A DNA stretch of 6,093 nt from Clostridia bacterium (lineage in GTDB: Bacteria > Bacillota_A > Clostridia > Oscillospirales > Butyricicoccaceae). The position numbers and the translations under genes are program-made. This document shows positions 1 to 4,455 of the stretch, piece after piece (within the stretch, counting starts at the first letter, position 1; the number at the start of each line of letters is the position of its first letter). Where the stretch lies: positions 1 through 6,093 of the forward strand of contig JAFOHJ010000140.1 of the NCBI GenBank assembly GCA_017421885.1. The letters are read 5' to 3'. The notes beneath the pieces were generated by a model that was given only the letters and a program-made list of their open reading frames with translations, did no database searches and was not told the DNA's origin.

Positions 1-36
1 GGTGGTTTTCAGCAATAACTCCTTCCAAACACCCGT

Positions 37-119
37 CAGGCTTTGCCTGCCACCCTCTTTCAAAAGAGGGCTCTTGGCTCTCCCTATGGGAGAGCTGTCA
101 GCGCAGCTGACTGAGAGGG
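37..119. repeat. Multi-hairpin palindromic intergenic element
   Basis: Four stem-loops follow one another with gaps of 1 to 6 bases. CAGGC/GCCTG (37-41 and 45-49) has a TTT loop. CCCTCTTT/AAAGAGGG (53-60 and 63-70) has a very short loop. GCTCTCCC/GGGAGAGC (77-84 and 88-95) has a TAT loop. GTCAGC/GCTGAC (97-102 and 106-111) has a GCA loop. An AGAGGG at 114-119 could pair instead with CCCTCT at 53-58, closing the whole block. No thymine tract follows, so it is not a standard intrinsic terminator on the + strand. From memory, blocks of this style (hairpin array reading GAGAGG...AGCTCTCCC on the other strand) recur many times between genes of gut Clostridia. The hairpins are seen directly; that this is a dispersed repeat is recalled and cannot be tested from one copy. 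Confidence 0.65.
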
Positions 120-140
120 CTGATAGGCTCCCGACTTCAA

Positions 141-210
141 ACCTCCGTGGCATATTCGAAGATGCCCCACCCGGGCTGTATACTAAGCTCAACAAATAAA
201 ACACGGAGGT
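141..210 (+). promoter_or_regulatory. Possible ribosome-site masking helix in the lectin leader
   Basis: ACCTCCGTG at 141-149 is the exact reverse complement of CACGGAGGT at 202-210. The second arm contains the Shine-Dalgarno of the lectin gene (GGAGGT, 205-210, 7 bases before the ATG). If the transcript starts upstream of 141, a 9-base-pair helix could cover the ribosome site. A smaller hairpin, GGCAT/ATGCC (149-153 and 162-166), sits inside the loop and would shorten the distance. If transcription starts from the TATACT near 179, the left arm is absent from the RNA and this idea fails. Confidence 0.4.
155..184 (+). promoter_or_regulatory. Weak candidate promoter for the lectin gene
   Basis: TATACT at 179-184 is one base off the sigma-A -10 consensus. 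The best -35 candidate at a usable distance is TTCGAA at 155-160 (18-base spacer), which is a poor match. A start near base 191 would leave a leader of about 27 bases. This is the only plausible -10 close to the gene, but promoter assignment by eye here is weak, and the gene may be read from further upstream. Confidence 0.3.
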
Positions 211-217
211 AAAAACC

Positions 218-1693
218 ATGAAGCTCAGAAAACTCACATCCTTTGTTATGGCTCTCGCCCTCGCGCTGGCCATTTTCCCCGCGCCAAATGCCAAAGCGGC
301 AACCGAACGTCTTCCCGATGGAAGCTACTATATCGTCACAGCCCTCGACCCCAACAAGGTGCTCGACATCTACTGCATGGGTTCCCATTCGGGTGCCAAC
401 CTGCAGATCTATCAGCTCAATAACTGCGGAGCCCAGCGCTTCCGCGTCACCTACTCAAACGGTTACTACACCATCATTAACGAACATTCGGGCAAGGCAA
501 TCGACGTTCAGGGCGGTAATACCGCATCGGGCACAAACGTATGGCAGTATGAGGTCAACGGCACCGATGCCCAGAAGTGGAGCATCAACTGGTGCGGCAA
601 CGGCTTCTACACCATCAAGGCCAAATGCGGCAAGTATCTCGATGTTCAGGGAGGCTCCTCGGCCAACGATACAAATGTGTGGATCTATGACGGCAACGGC
701 ACAAAGGCCCAGCAGTTCAGATTCATCCCCGTAACACAGCCGGTCTCCGACGGCGAATATGTCATTGCATCGGCCCTCAACACAAATTATGTCCTCGATA
801 TCTCGGGTGGCAGCAGCCTGAACAAGGCCAACTGCCAGCTCTATCAGCGCAACCACACCGATGCCCAGACCTTTAAGCTCACCTTCTCCAACGGTTATTA
901 TTCCATCGTAAACCGAGGCTCGGGCAGAGCCGTCAACCTCGCCAACGGCAGCACACAGCCCGGCGCGAACATCTATCAGTACACAAAGAGCAGCAGCACC
1001 TCGCAGAAGTGGTCGCTGGTGCCCGACGGCAACGGTTATTACTATATCGTAAACCAGAACGGCCAGTATATGAAGGCGGCATCCACAAGTGTCCGCAACG
1101 GCACAAATATCTGTGCATCCACCGGCATGAAGGTCAATGCATATAAGTTCAAGCTGCTCCCCCTCAACTCAAAACACACTATCACCTACGACACCACAAG
1201 CTATGCTGCATGGCTCAACAGCTCTCGCACAATGCTCACCCTGACCGAGCACAGCCTTATCACACAGATCCGCGTAGTCGAATACGGCGCAGTTCAGGTC
1301 AAGATCCCCTCGCAGGATCATCTTATGCAGATGAGGCCTGCCGACAGGTCAGGCTTCAGAACTCAGAGCACGACAAGCTATTTCTCCAAGGTGATCCCCG
1401 ATTACAGCTGGGCAAGCAAGCCCGAGTTCGACCCCTATTCCAGCGTACCCGGCAAGGTAGTTACCATCAGGGTGCCCTCCAAGGTCGAGTATACGGTGCA
1501 CACCCACACATACAACAGCGGTTTCGGACGAAACTGGTATTATGCCAACGGCGGCATTCAGGTCATCCAGACCTGCAACTGCGGCCTCCGAAGCGAAGGC
1601 ATTTTCTGGGAGATCCCCCTTCCCGATCTGACCGAGACCTCCGACACCTACACGACTCAGAAGGCCCTAAGCAGCCTTCCCATCATTAACTGA
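218..1693 (+). CDS. Secreted protein with two ricin-type beta-trefoil lectin domains
   Basis: This 491-residue protein should be exported. It starts with a lysine/arginine N-region, a hydrophobic core rich in Ala and Leu (residues 8-22) and a likely cleavage after AKA at 27 or 28. Two ricin B-like trefoils follow, about residues 33-170 and 177-313. Each shows three repeats ending in a QxW-type motif: AQRF (F75), AQKW (W121) and AQQF (F167), then AQTF (F219), SQKW (W265) and AYKF (F311). The spacing is exactly 46 residues within each trefoil. Such domains usually bind sugars, so binding of polysaccharide or host glycans is inferred. Residues 314-491 match no family I know; they hold HTH (428-430) and CNC (453-455), a possible metal site. 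I see no LPXTG motif, C-terminal membrane segment or catalytic domain. The start is fixed by GGAGGT 7 bases upstream and by the signal peptide. A terminator follows directly, so it is probably a single-gene transcript. Confidence 0.9.
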   Translation: MKLRKLTSFVMALALALAIFPAPNAKAATERLPDGSYYIVTALDPNKVLDIYCMGSHSGANLQIYQLNNCGAQRFRVTYSNGYYTIINEHSGKAIDVQGGNTASGTNVWQYEVNGTDAQKWSINWCGNGFYTIKAKCGKYLDVQGGSSANDTNVWIYDGNGTKAQQFRFIPVTQPVSDGEYVIASALNTNYVLDISGGSSLNKANCQLYQRNHTDAQTFKLTFSNGYYSIVNRGSGRAVNLANGSTQPGANIYQYTKSSSTSQKWSLVPDGNGYYYIVNQNGQYMKAASTSVRNGTNICASTGMKVNAYKFKLLPLNSKHTITYDTTSYAAWLNSSRTMLTLTEHSLITQIRVVEYGAVQVKIPSQDHLMQMRPADRSGFRTQSTTSYFSKVIPDYSWASKPEFDPYSSVPGKVVTIRVPSKVEYTVHTHTYNSGFGRNWYYANGGIQVIQTCNCGLRSEGIFWEIPLPDLTETSDTYTTQKALSSLPIIN

Positions 1694-1701
1694 CAGATAT
1701 C

Positions 1702-1727
1702 AAAGCCGCCTTCGGGCGGCTTTTTTT
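1702..1727 (+). terminator. Intrinsic terminator after the lectin gene
   Basis: AAAGCCGCC (1702-1710) and GGCGGCTTT (1715-1723) form a perfect 9-base-pair stem around a TTCG loop closed by C-G, an extra-stable tetraloop. Seven thymines (1721-1727) follow the GC part of the stem, then a further AT-rich stretch. It lies 8 bases after the stop codon of the lectin gene and separates that gene from spoIIE. Confidence 0.93.
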
Positions 1728-1732
1728 ATTTT

Positions 1733-1767
1733 GCCTGTCATTTCCCGATAAAAGGGGACAGGCCTGT
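1733..1767. promoter_or_regulatory. Cluster of GCCTGT/ACAGGC half-sites upstream of spoIIE
   Basis: GCCTGTC (1733-1739) pairs with GACAGGC (1757-1763), and CCC (1744-1746) with GGG (1754-1756) extends the stem past a four-base bulge. ACAGGCCTGT (1758-1767) is also a perfect 10-base palindrome, so the half-site occurs three times in alternating orientation. It ends 4 bases before the -10 box. This could be an operator or activator site. The stem could also serve as a weak second terminator. No known regulator site is recognised. Confidence 0.4.
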
Positions 1768-1771
1768 GGGA

Positions 1772-1790
1772 TATAATGGTAAATGTTACC
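1772..1790 (+). promoter_or_regulatory. spoIIE promoter -10 with inverted repeat at the start site
   Basis: TATAAT at 1772-1777 is a perfect sigma-A -10 hexamer. No acceptable -35 lies 16 to 19 bases upstream (TAAAAG occupies the 17-base position), so an activator may be needed. In Bacillus subtilis, spoIIE is read by sigma-A with Spo0A~P from a promoter with unusual spacing, which would fit, but I find no convincing Spo0A box here. Immediately after the -10, GGTAA and TTACC (1778-1782 and 1786-1790) form an inverted repeat with a three-base spacer over the expected start near 1784, a usual place for a repressor site. Confidence 0.5.
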
Positions 1791-1815
1791 AAATAGATGA
1801 AGGGAGCATCCCAAA

Positions 1816-4038
1816 GTGCAGACAGGGAAGGATATAAAAGGGCGAAACGGCATTTTCAGCCGTATTGCGGCCTTATATGTTAAATGCAAAGGCATAATAT
1901 CTTTTTTATGGGGGTTCATCCTGTCGGATGCCTGCCTTATGGGCAGCATAAGGCCCTTCGGCCTCTGCTATGCCATGTCGCTGCCCGAAGAAACACGCCT
2001 ATGGGGATGCATGGGTACCTTTGTCGGCAGCATGGCGATATACGGCGGTGGAGAAGGTATGGTTTACTGTGCAGCCGGGATAATCGCTCTTGCCGCCGAT
2101 GTGTTTCTGCTCAGCGGCAGCCGGTCGAGGGAAATATATCTTCCGGTCATGCTGGCGGCGTTGGTGACCTTTATAAAGCTGCCCTTTGCCATTTTCGGGG
2201 GTGTACCTCGGCTTTTGCTGCTCATTCTTGAGGGGGCGGTGACTCTGCTGTGCAGCTATTGCCTGATGCTTCCGTCAGAGGGGCGCGAAGATATCCGAGG
2301 CTGTGTGATGCGTATGCTGTCAGTATCGGCCTTCGCAGGACTGAGGCTTTTTTCTGTCATGTCGCCGTCGCTGACTGCAGCCTCTCTTATGGCCATGAGT
2401 GAGGCGTACTGCAGAGGCAGCAGAGGAGCTCCGCTTGGAATGCTTATGGGCGCGGTTATGGATATGAGTATGGGACATGCCCCTTTTTTCACAGCGGCGC
2501 TGGGAATAGCGGGCGCTCTTTCGGCCTGCACCCGACGAAGGGGCAGGGCGGTGTTCGCCCTCGTCTTTCTCGGCTCGATGATATCGGTGATGATATGGGG
2601 AATGGGCGACAGCCGCGCAGCATCGGGCCTTTTTGCCGCCTTTACCTCATCAATAGTTTTCCTTCTGCTGCCCGATAAAAAATATGAAAGCACTGCCCCC
2701 GCAGGGGCTTTACATACAGAAAGCGATATTTTCCAACAGAGCAGCGGCCTCTCCCTGCGGCTGCGCGAGCTTGGTCGGGCCATTTCGTCCATATCACGCA
2801 GCATCGCAGCGGAGGAGCAGGTCTGCGGCGATATTTCGGGCATATTCGACCGCGCCGCAGCCGATGTGTGCAGCTCCTGCAAGATGTCTCGCCGATGCTG
2901 GATGGATGATTACGTATCGACCTTCGATTCGATGAATGGCCTTATTCCCGTACTTCGCAGGGAAGGGCATATAGATAACGAGGATATAGGCGGCAGCTTG
3001 CGAGAGGGCTGCATTAAAAAAGGCGATCTGTGCGCCGCTATAAACCATGAATATATATCCTATCTTCGTCGTAAAGCGGCAGTTTCGCGGCGGGAAGCCG
3101 AAGACGAGATGCTCAGGAGGCAGTACGAGGGCCTCGGTGCGGCAGCAAGGGGGCTTTCGGCATCTACACGGAACGACTATGTACACAAGCCTCTGCTGCA
3201 AAAGCAGATATCGGCCATTCTGTTTGCCTATCGGCGAGACCTGACTGCCGAGGTCTATTCTCAGGGCGGCAGGCTCAATATGCGTATAGGTTTATTTGAA
3301 CGGTGCGAGCCGTGGATAGACGAACAGTCCTTTCTTAATTCGATAGCACTTGCCGTGGGGCGACGCTTTCATCCGGGCGAGGTGATAGAGGGCCGAAAGG
3401 GCGACATACTGCTGTTTCGCGAGTGCGAAAATTATGTGGTGTCGGTCAGCAGTGCGGTGAGAAAGCGCGAGGGCGAGGAGGTCTGCGGCGATACCAGTAT
3501 TAATTTCCGGACCGACGACGGACGTATGATAGTCATGCTCTCAGATGGCATGGGCACGGGCCGCAAGGCAGCCGAGCTTTCAAAAAATGCCGTCGGACTT
3601 GTGGCTTCGTTTGTCCGCTGCGGCTGCTGCCTGGCCGACAGCGCAGGAGCCGTCATCCCATTTCTGCAGGCACGCTGCCGCAGCTTGGGCTTTGCCACCC
3701 TCGACCTTCTGGAGATAGATCTTTTCACCGGTGCGGCGGTGATGATAAAATGCGGCGCGGCCGACAGTTGGTTGGTGCACGGAAAGGAGGTGGAGGCCAT
3801 ATGCTGCCGTGCACTCCCTCCCGGAGTCGACGACGGCAGCGGCGAAATATCGGCAAATCTGATGCTTCACGATGGCTGTCGCATTGTCATGGTGAGCGAC
3901 GGAGTGGAGATATGCGATCCGGCTGTGCTGACACGCACAGATCTCCGGGCAGGCGAGCTTATTGGATCGGGTAATGTAAGCGACGACATGACGGCTGTTG
4001 TCATAGATATAAAGGCGACGGATAAAACCGCGCTGTGA
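1816..4038 (+). CDS. spoIIE: Stage II sporulation protein E (PP2C-type phosphatase)
   Basis: SpoIIE dephosphorylates the anti-anti-sigma factor SpoIIAA, which frees sigma-F in the forespore; it also acts at the polar septum with FtsZ. This 740-residue protein is somewhat shorter than the roughly 827 residues of the B. subtilis protein. Residues 26-286 hold about eight to ten membrane segments. A central region (about 310-540) includes the cysteine motif CSSCKMSRRCW (352-362), which I recall from clostridial SpoIIE. The PP2C domain (about 545-733) has the metal-binding acidic motifs CGDT (D559), SDGMG (D577), SDG (D695) and SDDMT (D723, D724), so it looks catalytically intact. The start is GTG, supported by AGGGAG at 1801-1806, nine bases upstream. 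ATA is a frequent isoleucine codon, unlike in the lectin and M23 genes. The usual clostridial neighbours tilS and hpt do not follow. Confidence 0.93.
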   Translation: MQTGKDIKGRNGIFSRIAALYVKCKGIISFLWGFILSDACLMGSIRPFGLCYAMSLPEETRLWGCMGTFVGSMAIYGGGEGMVYCAAGIIALAADVFLLSGSRSREIYLPVMLAALVTFIKLPFAIFGGVPRLLLLILEGAVTLLCSYCLMLPSEGREDIRGCVMRMLSVSAFAGLRLFSVMSPSLTAASLMAMSEAYCRGSRGAPLGMLMGAVMDMSMGHAPFFTAALGIAGALSACTRRRGRAVFALVFLGSMISVMIWGMGDSRAASGLFAAFTSSIVFLLLPDKKYESTAPAGALHTESDIFQQSSGLSLRLRELGRAISSISRSIAAEEQVCGDISGIFDRAAADVCSSCKMSRRCWMDDYVSTFDSMNGLIPVLRREGHIDNEDIGGSLREGCIKKGDLCAAINHEYISYLRRKAAVSRREAEDEMLRRQYEGLGAAARGLSASTRNDYVHKPLLQKQISAILFAYRRDLTAEVYSQGGRLNMRIGLFERCEPWIDEQSFLNSIALAVGRRFHPGEVIEGRKGDILLFRECENYVVSVSSAVRKREGEEVCGDTSINFRTDDGRMIVMLSDGMGTGRKAAELSKNAVGLVASFVRCGCCLADSAGAVIPFLQARCRSLGFATLDLLEIDLFTGAAVMIKCGAADSWLVHGKEVEAICCRALPPGVDDGSGEISANLMLHDGCRIVMVSDGVEICDPAVLTRTDLRAGELIGSGNVSDDMTAVVIDIKATDKTAL

Positions 4039-4059
4039 TGCCATAATATAGGTATCACA
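4034..4059 (+). other. Stem-loop spanning the spoIIE stop codon
   Basis: TGTGATGCC (4034-4042) pairs with GGTATCACA (4051-4059) through nine base pairs, one of them G-U, around an AT-only loop of eight bases. The stem contains the spoIIE stop codon and ends 4 bases before the ribosome site of the next gene. No thymine tract follows, so it is not a typical terminator. It may stabilise or process the messenger, or tune the ratio of the two products. Confidence 0.45.
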
Positions 4060-4063
4060 TATC

Positions 4064-4070
4064 AGGGAGG
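4064..4070 (+). promoter_or_regulatory. Ribosome binding site of the small membrane protein gene
   Basis: AGGGAGG lies 10 bases before the ATG at 4081. It supports both the reality of this short gene and the choice of start. Confidence 0.8.
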
Positions 4071-4080
4071 ATCAGTTTCC

Positions 4081-4362
4081 ATGGTCAAAGGCACAGCCAA
4101 GCAGGCCGTTATTATAAATCCCGGCGAGAAGAGCGGCTTCGAGCAGGCTATATTCATAATTTCGGGCGAAGAACAGGGGCTCAGGATAAGATCCAGCGAA
4201 GAGCTTCTCCGTCTTGCCGACTCGATAGCCGCCGAGCACACTGTCGCCTCACTTTCGGCAGCGGCAGGGTGGAAGCGCTGGATTCCCATCGCCTCCGCAT
4301 TCATTTCGGGGGTCGCTGCCGCCTGCTTCTTTATGGCTGTATCCTCCGGATTCGGCCTCTGA
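4081..4362 (+). CDS. Small protein with a C-terminal membrane segment, function unknown
   Basis: This 93-residue protein has two parts. Residues 1-60 form a soluble region that opens with MVKGTAKQAVIINP and continues with FEQAIFII (20-27) and an acidic helix-prone stretch (38-50). Residues 68-88 are a single hydrophobic segment preceded by WKRW, which favours the N-terminus inside the cell and a tail-anchored topology. The opening resembles a family of short uncharacterised clostridial proteins with a KG...FEQAIFI pattern, sometimes labelled in databases as a translation initiation factor 2; I recall this only loosely and would not transfer that name. It starts 42 bases after spoIIE with no clear promoter between, so co-transcription with spoIIE is likely. 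Five of its ten isoleucines use ATA, like spoIIE. A sporulation role is a guess from position only. Confidence 0.8.
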   Translation: MVKGTAKQAVIINPGEKSGFEQAIFIISGEEQGLRIRSSEELLRLADSIAAEHTVASLSAAAGWKRWIPIASAFISGVAAACFFMAVSSGFGL

Positions 4363-4364
4363 AC

Positions 4365-4393
4365 TTGACAACAGGCCTTCTTTGTAGTATGAT
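4365..4393 (+). promoter_or_regulatory. Sigma-A promoter of the M23 peptidase gene
   Basis: A perfect -35 (TTGACA, 4365-4370), a 17-base spacer and a near-perfect -10 (TATGAT, 4388-4393) predict a start near 4400 and a leader of about 56 bases. The -35 begins two bases after the stop codon of the preceding gene. This is the strongest promoter in the window and suggests vegetative expression independent of spoIIE. Confidence 0.85.
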
Positions 4394-4394
4394 T

Positions 4395-4409
4395 GTAACA
4401 GATTGTTAC
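4395..4409. promoter_or_regulatory. Candidate operator over the M23 gene start site
   Basis: GTAAC (4395-4399) and GTTAC (4405-4409) form an inverted repeat with a five-base spacer, beginning one base after the -10 and covering the predicted start. The right half, TGTTACCA (4404-4411), is identical to 1784-1791 in the spoIIE promoter. The layout partly resembles a TnrA/GlnR site (TGTNA-N7-TNACA) with one mismatch, but the spoIIE copy does not fit that spacing. Confidence 0.4.
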
Positions 4410-4455
4410 CACTTTGTAATTATTCACAAACGGACATATAAAAAAGAAGGTTTTT

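Noticed and set aside
77..111. Terminator of a gene upstream of the window
   Set aside because: The hairpins at 77-95 and 97-111 are strong, but no thymine tract follows on either strand at the expected place. A repeat element explains the whole block better.
2..199. Short + strand open frame before the lectin gene
   Set aside because: It runs straight through the hairpin block and the leader, and its translation looks like translated repeat. The real ribosome site is at 205-210 for the next ATG.
1736..1742. Possible Spo0A box upstream of spoIIE (TGTCATT)
   Set aside because: Only four of seven positions agree with TGTCGAA and there is no second good box nearby, so it is not called although Spo0A control would be biologically reasonable.
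2256..2882. Antisense open frame of 208 codons inside spoIIE
   Set aside because: It lies opposite the membrane and central regions of SpoIIE, and its translation has no recognisable motif. It is best explained as a shadow.
4394..4410. TnrA/GlnR-type site at the M23 promoter
   Set aside because: The match to TGTNA-N7-TNACA has one mismatch, and the related inverted repeat at the spoIIE promoter has a different spacing, so a nitrogen regulator is not supported.
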